DNA of 48,197 nucleotides, taken from assembly GCF_000400485.1 (NCBI RefSeq), contig NZ_ASHR01000046.1:1-48197 (forward strand). The letters run 5' to 3'. The position numbers were made by a program, and so were the translations under genes. Positions 33,744 through 42,482 of the stretch are shown here, piece after piece. The notes under the pieces are model-generated. The model saw nothing but the letters and a program-made list of their open reading frames with translations, did no database searches and was not told the DNA's origin. Positions within the stretch are counted from its first letter, which is position 1. Every line of letters starts with the position of its first letter. This stretch comes from Agrococcus pavilionensis RW1. Lineage in GTDB: Bacteria; Actinomycetota; Actinomycetes; Actinomycetales; Microbacteriaceae.

Positions 33744-35434
33744 CGCGCCTCGACGAGCTGACGATCCGCTCGCTCGGCGTCATCGACGACGCGCGCGTGC
33801 CGATCGGACCGGGCTTCACCGCGATCACCGGAGAGACGGGCGCGGGCAAGACGATGGTCGTGCAGGCGCTCGCGCTCCTGCGCGGCGAGCGCGCCGACGC
33901 GGGCGTCATCCGCTCGGGCGAGGAGCGCGCCGCGGTGCAGGGCGTGTGGATCGTCGACGACGCGGATGCGGTGGGTCTCGTCGAGGACGCGGGCGGCACG
34001 GTCGACGACGGCGAGCTCATCCTCGGCCGGGCGCTCACGCGCACGCCCGAGGCGACCGCCCGCTCGCGCGCCCAGGCCGGGGGCGCAGCCGTGCCCGCCG
34101 GGCTGCTGCGCGAGCTCGCCGACCGGCTCGTCGCCGTGCACGGGCAGTCCGACCAGCAGCGGCTGCGCTCGGCGGAAGCGCAGGCCGCGGCGCTCGACCG
34201 CGCGGCCGGCGCGGCGCTGCAGGAGCTGCTCGCCGAGTACCGCGCCGCGCACGCGGCCTGGACCGACACGCGCGAGACGGCCGAGCGCATCCGCGCCGAG
34301 CACGACGCCCGCGCAGCCGAGGCCGCGCGCATCCGCGAGGAGCTCGAGGAGCTCGAGGCCCTCGACCCGCAGCCGGGCGAGCAGGACGAGCTCGCGGCGC
34401 TCGCGCACCGGCTCGAGCACTCGGAGTCGCTGCGCGCCGACCTCGGCGAGGCCCACCAGGCGCTCTCGAACGACGACGACGCGCCCGACGCGGTGACGCT
34501 CGCCGGTCAGGCGCGCCGGCTCGTCGAGCGCGCCGCGGGCGACGACGCGGCGCTCGCGGAGGCGCTCGAGCTGCTCGTGCAGGCCGATGCGCTGCTGCAG
34601 GAGGCGTCGGCCTCGATCGTGACGGCGCTCGACGACCTCGAGCGGCCCGAGCGCAGCCTCGACGAGGTGCAGCAGCGGCGCGCCGAGCTCTCCGCGCTCG
34701 AGCGGCGGCTCGGCCGGCCGCTCGACGAGGCGCTCGACGCGGCGCCGGCCGCGGCGCTGCGGCTCGCCGAGCTCGAGGGCGACGAGGCGGAGCTCGAGCG
34801 GCTCGAGGCCGAGCAGGAGCGGCACCTCGAGGCGGCGACCGCGCTCGCCGACCGGCTGAGCGTGCTCCGGCGCGAGGCGGCGACGCGGCTCGAGGCCGCG
34901 GTCGGGGAGGAGCTCCGGGCGCTCGCGATGCCGAACGCGCGGCTCGTCGTCGAGGTCGCGCAGGCCGAGGCGCTCGGCGCGACCGGCCGCGACCGCGTGA
35001 CGATGCTGCTCGCGCCGCACCCGGGCGCCGAGCCGCGCCCCATCCAGCGGGGCGCGTCGGGCGGCGAGCTCAGTCGCATCATGCTCGCGATCGAGGTCGC
35101 GCTCGCCGACGAGAGCGTGCCGACGATGGTCTTCGACGAGGTCGACGCGGGCGTCGGCGGCGCCGCCGCGACCGAGATCGGGCGGCGGCTCGCGCGGCTC
35201 GCGCAGCACTGCCAGGTGATCGTCGTCACCCACCTCGCGCAGGTCGCGGCGTTCGCCGAGCACCACGTGCGGGTCGAGAAGGGCACCGACGGCCGCATCA
35301 CGGCCTCCCAGGTCGCCGCGGTCGAGGGGGAGGAGCGCCTGGCCGAGCTCGCCCGCATGCTCTCGGGCACCGCATCCGAGACCGCGCTCGCCCACGCCCG
35401 CGAGTTGCTCGAAGACTCGGGCGCGGTGGGTTAG
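33740..35434 (+). CDS. recN: DNA repair protein RecN
   Basis: An SMC-like ATPase for double-strand break repair. Walker A is GETGAGKT at residues 31-38; the central ~300 residues are coiled coil, very rich in Glu, Arg, Ala and Leu; the C-terminal lobe has the signature [17 protein letters not shown] and Walker [14 protein letters not shown], with the His-switch [12 protein letters not shown]. 564 residues. GTG start within the nadK stop. Its TAG stop is reused as the start of the pyrG -10. Confidence 0.95.
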   Translation: MTRLDELTIRSLGVIDDARVPIGPGFTAITGETGAGKTMVVQALALLRGERADAGVIRSGEERAAVQGVWIVDDADAVGLVEDAGGTVDDGELILGRALTRTPEATARSRAQAGGAAVPAGLLRELADRLVAVHGQSDQQRLRSAEAQAAALDRAAGAALQELLAEYRAAHAAWTDTRETAERIRAEHDARAAEAARIREELEELEALDPQPGEQDELAALAHRLEHSESLRADLGEAHQALSNDDDAPDAVTLAGQARRLVERAAGDDAALAEALELLVQADALLQEASASIVTALDDLERPERSLDEVQQRRAELSALERRLGRPLDEALDAAPAAALRLAELEGDEAELERLEAEQERHLEAATALADRLSVLRREAATRLEAAVGEELRALAMPNARLVVEVAQAEALGATGRDRVTMLLAPHPGAEPRPIQRGASGGELSRIMLAIEVALADESVPTMVFDEVDAGVGGAAATEIGRRLARLAQHCQVIVVTHLAQVAAFAEHHVRVEKGTDGRITASQVAAVEGEERLAELARMLSGTASETALAHARELLEDSGAVG

Positions 35435-35437
35435 GCT
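35432..35437 (+). promoter_or_regulatory. -10 (TAGGCT) of pyrG built on the recN stop codon
   Basis: TAGGCT starts with the recN TAG and lies eight bases before the pyrG GTG. There is no Shine-Dalgarno. Confidence 0.55.
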
Positions 35438-35445
35438 CGAAGCCC

Positions 35446-37146
35446 GTGGACCTCAGTGCGAACGGGACCGACACGTCGGCCAAGGTGACCAAGCAGATCT
35501 TCGTCACGGGCGGTGTCGTCTCCTCGCTCGGCAAGGGACTCACCGCCGCGTCGCTCGGCAACCTGCTGACCGCGCGCGGCCTGCACGTCGTGATGCAGAA
35601 GCTCGACCCCTACCTCAACGTCGACCCTGGCACGATGAACCCGTTCCAGCACGGCGAGGTCTTCGTCACCGACGACGGCGCCGAGACCGACCTCGACATC
35701 GGCCACTACGAGCGCTTCCTCGACGTCGACCTCTCGCAGGCGGCGAACGTCACGACCGGCCAGATCTACTCGCGCGTCATCGAGCGCGAGCGCCGCGGCG
35801 AGTACCTCGGCGACACGGTGCAGGTCATCCCGCACATCTCCGACGAGATCAAGCGCCGCATGCGCCTGCAGTCCGAGCAGGACCCGCAGCCCGACGTCAT
35901 CATCACCGAGATCGGCGGCACCGTCGGCGACATCGAGTCGCAGCCGTTCATCGAGTCGGCGCGCCAGATCCGCCACGAGCTCGGTCGCCAGAACGTCTTC
36001 TTCGTGCACGTCTCGCTCGTGCCGTTCCTCGGCGCCTCCGGCGAGCAGAAGACGAAGCCGACGCAGCACTCGGTCGCGACCCTCCGCTCGATCGGCATCC
36101 AGCCCGACGCGCTCGTGCTGCGCAGCGACCGGCCGGTGAGCGAGTCGAACCGCAAGAAGATCGCGCTCATGTGCGACGTCGAGGAGCGCGCGGTCGTCAA
36201 CGCGATCGACAAGCCCTCGATCTACGACATCCCGAGCATGCTCACCGAGCAGGGCCTCGACGCGTACATCATCGAGCAGCTCGGCCTCACGGCGGGCGAG
36301 ATCGACTGGTCGCGCTGGCAGCCCGTGCTCGACGGCGTGCACAACCCCAAGCACGAGGTCACGATCGGCCTCGTCGGCAAGTACATCGACCTCCCGGATG
36401 CGTACCTGTCGGTGACCGAGGCGGTCAAGGCCGGCGGCTTCGCGAACCAGACGAAGGTCAACCTCCGCTGGATCCGCTCCGACGACTGCGAGACGCCCGA
36501 GGGCGCGGCCGCCCAGCTCGGCGAGCTCGACGGCATCGTCGTGCCCGGCGGCTTCGGCATCCGCGGCATCGAGGGCAAGCTCGGCGCGCTGCGGTTCACG
36601 CGCGAGAACGAGATCCCCACGCTCGGCATCTGCCTCGGCCTGCAGTGCATGGTGATCGAGGCCGCGCGGAACCTCGCGGGCATCGAGGGCGCCTCCTCGA
36701 CCGAGTTCGACGTCGACACCCCGGCGCCCGTCATCGCGACGATGGCCGAGCAGGAGCAGCACATCCACGGCGGCGACCTCGGCGGCACGATGCGGCTCGG
36801 CATCTACGAGGCGAAGCTCGCCGAGGGCTCGCTCGCCGCGCAGCTCTACGGCGCCGACTCCGCCGAGGAGCGCCACCGCCACCGCTACGAGGTCAACAAC
36901 GCCTACCGCGAGCAGATCGCCGAGGCGGGGCTGTGGTTCAGCGGCACCTCGCCCGACGGCCACCTCGTCGAGTACGTCGAGCTGCCCGGCCACCCGTTCT
37001 ACATCGCCACGCAGGCGCACCCGGAGCTCCGCAGCCGGCCCAACCGCGCGCATCCGCTCTTCCGCGGCCTCGTCGCGGCCGCCCTCGACCGGCAGCGCGC
37101 CTCGAAGCTCTTCGACGAGACCGACGAGCCGATCGAGACCGCCTGA
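35446..37146 (+). CDS. pyrG: CTP synthase
   Basis: Makes CTP from UTP with glutamine. The N-terminal synthetase domain has [20 protein letters not shown] and [20 protein letters not shown]; the C-terminal glutaminase has GICLGLQCM with Cys396 and a His in [10 protein letters not shown]. 566 residues, standard. The GTG start gives the N-terminal extension [13 protein letters not shown] typical of actinobacterial PyrG. In Mycobacterium two genes (steA and mctB homologues) lie between recN and pyrG; here they are absent. Confidence 0.97.
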   Translation: MDLSANGTDTSAKVTKQIFVTGGVVSSLGKGLTAASLGNLLTARGLHVVMQKLDPYLNVDPGTMNPFQHGEVFVTDDGAETDLDIGHYERFLDVDLSQAANVTTGQIYSRVIERERRGEYLGDTVQVIPHISDEIKRRMRLQSEQDPQPDVIITEIGGTVGDIESQPFIESARQIRHELGRQNVFFVHVSLVPFLGASGEQKTKPTQHSVATLRSIGIQPDALVLRSDRPVSESNRKKIALMCDVEERAVVNAIDKPSIYDIPSMLTEQGLDAYIIEQLGLTAGEIDWSRWQPVLDGVHNPKHEVTIGLVGKYIDLPDAYLSVTEAVKAGGFANQTKVNLRWIRSDDCETPEGAAAQLGELDGIVVPGGFGIRGIEGKLGALRFTRENEIPTLGICLGLQCMVIEAARNLAGIEGASSTEFDVDTPAPVIATMAEQEQHIHGGDLGGTMRLGIYEAKLAEGSLAAQLYGADSAEERHRHRYEVNNAYREQIAEAGLWFSGTSPDGHLVEYVELPGHPFYIATQAHPELRSRPNRAHPLFRGLVAAALDRQRASKLFDETDEPIETA

Positions 37147-37760
37147 TGCTCGCCGATGCGCTCGGGCGGCAGCCGGTGCTCGAGAGCGAGCGGCTGTTCT
37201 CCGGACGCATCTGGGACGTCGAGCGGCACGAGCTCGAGCTCGACGGCGAGCGGATCGTGCGCGAGGTCATCGTGCACCCCGGTGCCGTCGCGGTGGTCGC
37301 CATGAACGAGCGGGACGAGGTCATGCTCGTGCACCAGTACCGCCACCCCGCCGGCGGCACGCTGTGGGAGCTGCCCGCCGGCCTGCTCGACGTCGACGGC
37401 GAGGACCCGCTCGCCGCCGCGCAGCGCGAGCTCGCCGAGGAGACCGACCTCGAGGCCGGCTCGTGGCGCACGCTCCTCGACCTCTCGCCGACCGGCGGCG
37501 GCTCGACCGAGATCATCCGCGTCTACCTCGCGACCGACGTGCGCGAGCTCCCGGATGCGTTCGCGCGCGTCCACGAGGAGGCCGCGATGGAGCGCCGCTG
37601 GGTGCCGCTCGACGAGGTCGTCGAGGCGGCGCTCGCGATGCGCCTGCACAACGCGACGCTGCTGTCGGCCGTGCTCGCGCTGCACGCGATGCGCGCGCGG
37701 GGCATCGCCGCCCACCCGGCCGACGCGCCGTTCGACTGGCACCCCGCGCACCGGCCGTGA
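37146..37760 (+). CDS. Nudix hydrolase, ADP-ribose pyrophosphatase type
   Basis: A 204-residue Nudix enzyme, most like ADP-ribose diphosphatase, which clears free ADP-ribose. The upstream [20 protein letters not shown] and AEETDLEA form the Nudix box; the usual EExG glycine is Asp here. [20 protein letters not shown] is the class-specific strand. The start codon overlaps the pyrG stop by one base, and the same pyrG-Nudix-xerD order is seen in Mycobacterium (Rv1699-1701), which supports the call. Confidence 0.9.
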   Translation: MLADALGRQPVLESERLFSGRIWDVERHELELDGERIVREVIVHPGAVAVVAMNERDEVMLVHQYRHPAGGTLWELPAGLLDVDGEDPLAAAQRELAEETDLEAGSWRTLLDLSPTGGGSTEIIRVYLATDVRELPDAFARVHEEAAMERRWVPLDEVVEAALAMRLHNATLLSAVLALHAMRARGIAAHPADAPFDWHPAHRP

Positions 37761-37764
37761 CGCC

Positions 37765-38667
37765 GTGACCACGTCGCCGGCGGTCGCGGTCGAGCGGCTG
37801 CTGCGCCAGCTCGCGGTCGAGCGAGGGCTCTCGGCGCACACGATCGCCGCCTACCGGCGCGACCTCGCCGGCTACGTCGCGGTGCTCGAGGCGCGCGGGG
37901 TGACGGATGCGTCGGCGATCGCGCGCGAGGACGTCGCCGCCTTCCGCGCGGCGCTCGCGGACCGCGGGCTCGCCGCCTCCTCCGTCGCCCGCCACCTCTC
38001 GGCGGTCAAGGCGCTGCACCGCTGGCTCGTCGACGAGCGGGTCGCGAGCGAGGACGTCACGCGCGACGAGCGGCCGCCGAAGCTGCCGCAGCGGCTGCCG
38101 AAGGGCATCTCGGTCTCGCAGATGCAGCGGCTGCTCGAGACCCCGAGCGGCGACGACCCCGCGGGCCTCCGCGATCGGGCGCTGCTCGAGCTCCTCTACG
38201 CGACCGGCGCGCGCATCTCGGAGGTGCTCGGGCTCGACGTCGACGACCTCGAGAGCGAGCACGGGCTCGTGCGCGTGACGGGCAAGGGCGCGAAGCAGCG
38301 GCTCGTGCCGGTCGGCTCGTTCGCGCGCGCGGCGGTCGACGCGTGGCTCGTGCGCGGCAGGCCCGCGCTCGCGGCGAAGGGGCGCGGGGGACCGGCCCTG
38401 CTGCTCGGCGCGCGCGGCGGGCGGCTCAGCCGCCAGGCGGCGTGGGAGATCATCCAGCGCGTCGCCGAGGAGGCGGGGGTCGAGCACGTCTCGCCGCACA
38501 CGTTCCGCCACTCGTTCGCGACCCACTTGCTCGAAGGCGGTGCCGACGTGCGCGTCGTGCAGGAGCTGCTCGGCCACGCCTCGGTCGCGACGACGCAGAT
38601 CTACACGCACGTGACCGCCGACACGCTCCGCGACATGTACACGACCGCGCATCCGCGCGCCCGCTGA
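37765..38667 (+). CDS. xerD: tyrosine recombinase XerD
   Basis: Resolves chromosome dimers at dif with XerC. An N-terminal SAM-like DNA-binding domain ([23 protein letters not shown]) is followed by the catalytic domain with R150 ([11 protein letters not shown]), K174, H245 and R248 ([10 protein letters not shown]), H271 and the nucleophile Y280 (QIYTHV). 300 residues and no phage context, so this is the housekeeping enzyme. Start GTG 37765 lies five bases after the Nudix stop. The end is convergent with a GNAT gene, four bases away. Confidence 0.94.
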   Translation: MTTSPAVAVERLLRQLAVERGLSAHTIAAYRRDLAGYVAVLEARGVTDASAIAREDVAAFRAALADRGLAASSVARHLSAVKALHRWLVDERVASEDVTRDERPPKLPQRLPKGISVSQMQRLLETPSGDDPAGLRDRALLELLYATGARISEVLGLDVDDLESEHGLVRVTGKGAKQRLVPVGSFARAAVDAWLVRGRPALAAKGRGGPALLLGARGGRLSRQAAWEIIQRVAEEAGVEHVSPHTFRHSFATHLLEGGADVRVVQELLGHASVATTQIYTHVTADTLRDMYTTAHPRAR

Positions 38668-38682
38668 GCGGCTACCGCTCGG
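38664..38682. terminator. short stem-loop across both convergent stop codons
   Basis: CTGAGCGG pairs with CCGCTCGG around CTA (the GNAT stop). Eight pairs including one G:T. It could stop transcription from both sides, although no T-run is seen. Confidence 0.45.
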
Positions 38683-39142
38683 GGATCGCGCCGTCGGCGT
38701 AGAGCGACCGCGGGTTGGCGCGGAAGCCGGCCCGCTCGTAGACGGGGATCGCCTCGACGCTCGAGTGCACCGTCACGTGCTCGAGGCCGCGCCGCCGAGC
38801 CTCGTCGAGCACGGCCTCGGCGAGCCGGCGGCCGAGGCCCGCGCCGCGGTGCTCGGGCACGACGTAGCAGCTCTGCAGGTCGCCCGAGCGGCGCTCGAGC
38901 GCGCGCGGCGAGGGCACGCGCGACTGGATCGCGAGCCACGCCATGCCGACGACCTCGCCGTCCGCGACGGCGACGAGCGGCACGTGCGAGTCGCCGTGCG
39001 CGCGAGCCCACGCGGCCGCCTCCGCGGCGTACGCGCTCCGCTCGGGCAGCGGCTCGTCGCTCGACTCCCGCACCCACCGCCACCGCAGGTCCGCGACCGC
39101 CTCGAGCTCCGCATCCGCCGCCTGCCGCACCACCACGTCCAT
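38672..39142 (-). CDS. GNAT-family N-acetyltransferase
   Basis: A 156-residue acetyltransferase. The acetyl-CoA loop is VPEHRGAGLGRRLAEAVLDEA, the earlier beta strands LVAVADGEVVGMAWLAIQSR are typical, and the last strand SVEAIPVYERAGF is the usual C-terminal motif. The substrate is unknown. Start ATG 39142. It is antiparallel to xerD and divergent from parA, with a 233-bp gap holding inverted repeats. Confidence 0.88.
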   Translation of the reverse strand: MDVVVRQAADAELEAVADLRWRWVRESSDEPLPERSAYAAEAAAWARAHGDSHVPLVAVADGEVVGMAWLAIQSRVPSPRALERRSGDLQSCYVVPEHRGAGLGRRLAEAVLDEARRRGLEHVTVHSSVEAIPVYERAGFRANPRSLYADGAIPER

Positions 39143-39192
39143 GCCTGCATCGTCCCACTCGCGGCGCGTGCTGCCCTCGGCATCCGTCGCCC

Positions 39193-39250
39193 GGTGCGCC
39201 TCCGCCCGACAGGGGCCGGCACGCCCGCCCCTGTCGGGCGGAAGCGCACC
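39193..39250. repeat. long inverted repeat (23-base arms, 12-base loop)
   Basis: Arms share 22 of 23 paired positions; the inner 15 (TCCGCCCGACAGGGG) are perfect. It lies between divergent genes, so it is not a terminator of either. It looks like an intergenic palindromic element. Confidence 0.75.
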
Positions 39251-39301
39251 TGTCGAGGGGGCGTCTGTGCATGGCTGCCGCTTCGATCCGGCGCGCTGAG
39301 C

Positions 39302-39318
39302 CTCAACCAGAGGTTGAG
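39302..39318. promoter_or_regulatory. CTCAACC-N3-GGTTGAG dyad, operator-like
   Basis: Perfect seven-base arms around AGA. The form resembles SoxR/MerR-type operators. It is 44 bases upstream of the parA -10. Confidence 0.4.
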
Positions 39319-39362
39319 ATACACGCCGTCCGCGCCTGCGGGGCGGAGGCGCGCCGCGTTCC

Positions 39363-39368
39363 TAGACT
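39363..39368 (+). promoter_or_regulatory. leaderless -10 (TAGACT) of parA
   Basis: TAGACT with seven bases to the ATG. No Shine-Dalgarno. Confidence 0.55.
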
Positions 39369-39375
39369 CGAAGCC

Positions 39376-40254
39376 ATGAGCACGAGCAGCGAGACCCTGA
39401 CCGGCCTGGAGGCGCCCGCGCTCGGGCCGACCGGGCGTCCCGCGCGCGACTTCGCGGTGCCGGCGCCGCTGCCGAGCCACGGCCCGGCGCGCATCATCAC
39501 GATGTGCAACCAGAAGGGCGGCGTCGGCAAGACGACGACGTCGATCAACCTCGGTGCCGCGGTCGCCGAGTACGGCCGCCGCGTGCTCGCGGTCGACTTC
39601 GACCCGCAGGGCGCGCTCTCGGCGGGCCTCGGCGTCGACAACCACGACGCGACGACGATCTACGACCTGCTGCTGAACTCCAGGCTCGACCCGCGCGAGG
39701 CGATCCAGCAGACGAGCACGCCCGGGCTCGACGTCATCCCCGCGAACATCGACCTCTCGGCCGCCGAGGTGCACCTCGTCAACGAGGTCGCCCGCGAGCA
39801 GATCCTCGCGCGCGTGCTGCGCAAGGTCGCCGACGACTACGACCTCATCCTCATCGACTGCCAGCCCTCGCTCGGCCTGCTGACCGTCAACGCGCTCACC
39901 GCCGCGCACGGCGTGCTCATCCCGCTCGAGAGCGAGTTCTTCGCGCTCCGCGGCGTCGCGCTCCTCAAGGAGACGATCGACAAGGTGCAGGACCGCCTCA
40001 ACCCCGCCCTGCAGCTCGACGGCATCCTCGTCACGATGTACGACGCCCGCACGCTGCACGCGCGCGAGGTCATGGAGCGGGTCGTGGATGCGTTCGGCGA
40101 GACCGTGCTCGAGACCGTCGTGCGCCGCACGGTGAAGTTCCCCGACGCATCCGTCGCCGGGGTGCCGGTGACGCAGTTCGCGCCCGACCACAGCGCCGCG
40201 GAGGTCTACCGACAGCTCGCCCGCGAGCTGATCCACCGTGGCGCCATCGCCTGA
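39376..40254 (+). CDS. ParA-family ATPase
   Basis: A 292-residue ATPase with deviant Walker A KGGVGKT starting at residue 47, Walker B-like DYDLILIDCQPSLG, and the family motif VLAVDFDPQGALSAGLG. About 40 residues precede the domain. There is no ParB downstream; instead it overlaps scpA by 17 bases, the order known from Mycobacterium (Rv1708-1710). It is therefore a Soj-like protein tied to the SMC-ScpAB system, a likely but unproven link. I use ATG 39376 rather than longer upstream starts because the upstream reading runs through palindromic spacer. Confidence 0.88.
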   Translation: MSTSSETLTGLEAPALGPTGRPARDFAVPAPLPSHGPARIITMCNQKGGVGKTTTSINLGAAVAEYGRRVLAVDFDPQGALSAGLGVDNHDATTIYDLLLNSRLDPREAIQQTSTPGLDVIPANIDLSAAEVHLVNEVAREQILARVLRKVADDYDLILIDCQPSLGLLTVNALTAAHGVLIPLESEFFALRGVALLKETIDKVQDRLNPALQLDGILVTMYDARTLHAREVMERVVDAFGETVLETVVRRTVKFPDASVAGVPVTQFAPDHSAAEVYRQLARELIHRGAIA

Positions 40255-41083
40255 GCCCGTCGCGCCCGAGGCGGGGGAGTCGGCCGCCGAGGAGGAGCGC
40301 CGCGGCTTCCGCCTCGCGCTCGACAACTTCGACGGCCCCTTCGACCTGCTGCTGACGCTCATCGGCAACCGCTCGATGGACGTCACCGAGATCGCGCTCT
40401 CGCGCGTGACGGATGAGTTCATCGCCTACGTCCGCACGCTCGACACGCACGAGGAGCTCGAGCAGGCGAGCGAGTTCATCGTCGTCGCCGCGACGCTGCT
40501 CGACCTCAAGATCGCCTCGCTGCTGCCGGCGGGCGACGTCGTCGACAGCGAGGACGTCGCGCTGCTCGAGGCGCGCGACCTGCTCTTCGCCCGGCTGCTG
40601 CAGTACCGCGCCTTCAAGCAGGCCGCGGCGTGGATGGCGGAGCGCATCGCCGCCGAGAGCGGCCGCCACGCGCGCTCGGTGCGGCTCGAGGAGCGCTTCC
40701 GGCAGCGCGTGCCCGAGCTCAAGTGGACGCTCTCGCCCGACGACTTCGCGGCGCTCGCGCTCCTCGCGCTCACGCCGAAGGAGATCCCGACCGTCGGGCT
40801 CGGGCACCTGCACGCGCCGCTCGTGTCGATCCGCGAGCAGGCCGCGCACATCGTCGCGACGCTCCGCACCGCGGGCACGACCACCTTCCGCGAGCTCATC
40901 GCGGGGGAGGCGACGCGCGGCGTCATCGTCGCGCGCTTCCTCGCGGTGCTCGAGCTCTACCGCCACGCGGCGATCACCTTCGAGCAGGTGGAGCCGCTCG
41001 GCGAGCTCTCGATCAGCTGGACCGGCCACGACTTCCGCGACGAGGACCTCGTCGCACTGGGGGCAGACTATGACCATGCCTGA
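40238..41083 (+). CDS. scpA: segregation and condensation protein A
   Basis: The kleisin subunit of the SMC condensin complex. FRLALDNFDGPFDLLLTLIGNRSMDVTEIALSRVTDEF is the conserved N-terminal SMC-binding region; DLLFARLLQYRAFKQAAAWM and the C-terminal winged helix (HAAITFEQVEPLGELSISW) follow. 281 residues. GTG start at 40238 within the parA end; scpB follows with a 14-base overlap. No smc gene is in the window. Confidence 0.93.
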   Translation: MAPSPEPVAPEAGESAAEEERRGFRLALDNFDGPFDLLLTLIGNRSMDVTEIALSRVTDEFIAYVRTLDTHEELEQASEFIVVAATLLDLKIASLLPAGDVVDSEDVALLEARDLLFARLLQYRAFKQAAAWMAERIAAESGRHARSVRLEERFRQRVPELKWTLSPDDFAALALLALTPKEIPTVGLGHLHAPLVSIREQAAHIVATLRTAGTTTFRELIAGEATRGVIVARFLAVLELYRHAAITFEQVEPLGELSISWTGHDFRDEDLVALGADYDHA

Positions 41084-41687
41084 GACGGATGCGGTGGTGG
41101 ACGACGCGCGCGCAGCCGACCGCTCGCACGTCCCGCTCGAGCGCCGCATCGAGGCGATCCTCATGGTCGCCGACGAGCCGCAGGGCGCGGTGCACCTCGC
41201 GACCGCGCTGCAGGCGCCCGTGAAGGCGGTCAAGGCGGCGATCGAGGCGCTCCGCGCGGACTACGACGGCGAGCCTGTCGGGGATCGTCCGGCCGGCCCC
41301 GAGCGCGGCTTCGAGCTGCGCGAGGTCGGCGGCGGCTGGCGCATCTACGTGCGCGAGGCGTACGACGCCGACGCGGCCGACTTCGTGCTCACCCAGACGC
41401 CCACGCGGCTCTCGCAAGCGGCGCTCGAGACGCTCGCGGTCATCGCCTACAAGCAGCCGATCACGCGCGGCGCCGTCGCCGCGATCCGCGCCGTCAACGT
41501 CGACTCGGTCGTGCGCACGCTGCTCGGCCGCGGCCTCATCCGCGAGGCGTTCGCCGACTCCGAGACCGGCGCGATCCACTACGAGACGACCGAGCTGCTG
41601 CTGACGCAGCTCGGCCTCAACTCGCTCGACGAGCTGCCCCCGATCAGCCCGCTGCTGCCCGACGGCGAGGAGGACGTGCTCGCATGA
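41070..41687 (+). CDS. scpB: segregation and condensation protein B
   Basis: The dimeric winged-helix partner of ScpA in the SMC complex. PLERRIEAILMVADEPQGAVHLATAL opens the first winged helix; TPTRLSQAALETLAVIAYKQPITRGAVAAIRAVNVDSVVRTLLGRGLI is the most conserved part. 205 residues. ATG 41070 is preceded by GGGGG; a second ATG at 41076 is possible. The stop overlaps the rluB ATG. Confidence 0.93.
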   Translation: MTMPETDAVVDDARAADRSHVPLERRIEAILMVADEPQGAVHLATALQAPVKAVKAAIEALRADYDGEPVGDRPAGPERGFELREVGGGWRIYVREAYDADAADFVLTQTPTRLSQAALETLAVIAYKQPITRGAVAAIRAVNVDSVVRTLLGRGLIREAFADSETGAIHYETTELLLTQLGLNSLDELPPISPLLPDGEEDVLA

Positions 41688-42436
41688 CCGATCCCACCAC
41701 GCAGCCCGAGGGCGAGCGCCTGCAGAAGGTGCTCGCCGCCGCGGGCGTCGCGAGCCGCCGCGTCGTCGAGGACATGATCGTCGCCGGCCGCATCGAGGTC
41801 GACGGGAGCGTCGTCACCGAGCTCGGCACGCGCATCCGCCCCGACGCCCGGGTGACGGTCGACGGCACCGCCGTGCAGCTCGACGTCACGAAGCGCTACC
41901 TCATGCTCAACAAGCCCACGGGCGTCGTCTCGACGATGCGCGACGAGCAGGGCCGGCGCGACCTGCGCGAGTTCACCGACGAGGTGGGGGAGCGCGTCTA
42001 CAACGTCGGCCGGCTCGACGCCGACACGTCGGGTCTGCTGCTGCTCACGAACGACGGCGAGCTCGCGCACGTGCTCGCGCACCCCTCCTTCGGGGTCGAG
42101 AAGACGTACGTCGCGAAGGTGCGCGGCGCGGTCGACCAGCGCGTCATCCGCCGGCTGCTCGACGGCTTCGAGCTCGACGACGGCGAGATCCACGCCGACG
42201 CCGCGCGGCTCGTCGGCCGCCCTTCGCAGGGCCACTCGATGGTCGAGCTCACCCTCCACTCGGGCCGCAACCGCATCGTGCGGCGCATGCTCGACCACGT
42301 CGGCCACCCGGTCGTCGAGCTCGTGCGGCGCTCCTTCGGGCCGCTCCACCTCGGCACCCTCCGGTCGGGCCGCGTGCGCGAACTCACTAGCATGGAGCGA
42401 GGCGCCATCCTCACCCTCGCGAGGTCCGAGCGCTGA
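41684..42436 (+). CDS. rluB: ribosomal large-subunit pseudouridine synthase B family
   Basis: Makes pseudouridine in 23S rRNA, near position 2605 in E. coli numbering for RluB. N-terminal S4 domain (RLQKVLAAAGVASRRVVEDMIVAGRIEVDG), catalytic Asp112 in GRLDADTSGLLLLTNDG, and the typical VEKTYVAKVRG and GRNRIVRRMLDHVGHPV. 250 residues. Coupled to scpB by ATGA; it lies between scpAB and tyrA-cmk-der, the conserved order. Confidence 0.92.
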   Translation: MTDPTTQPEGERLQKVLAAAGVASRRVVEDMIVAGRIEVDGSVVTELGTRIRPDARVTVDGTAVQLDVTKRYLMLNKPTGVVSTMRDEQGRRDLREFTDEVGERVYNVGRLDADTSGLLLLTNDGELAHVLAHPSFGVEKTYVAKVRGAVDQRVIRRLLDGFELDDGEIHADAARLVGRPSQGHSMVELTLHSGRNRIVRRMLDHVGHPVVELVRRSFGPLHLGTLRSGRVRELTSMERGAILTLARSER

Positions 42437-42482
42437 ACCGCCGCCCAGCGCGGCCCCCGACACCATCCCTGGAGGAGCGTCC

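Larger units (their letters stand above)
39143..39375. other. GNAT-parA divergent spacer with inverted repeats
   Basis: No gene. It has a 23-base inverted repeat (39193-39215 and 39228-39250, one mismatch) and a perfect 7+3+7 dyad CTCAACC-AGA-GGTTGAG at 39302-39318. Confidence 0.7.

Noticed and set aside
37765-38667. Phage or island integrase
   Set aside because: The tyrosine recombinase sits in the conserved pyrG-Nudix-xerD order and has the length of XerD; no phage genes or att sites nearby.
39271-39375. N-terminal extension of parA to 39271
   Set aside because: It would translate the operator-like dyad and spacer; the TAGACT and ATG at 39376 fit the leaderless pattern better.
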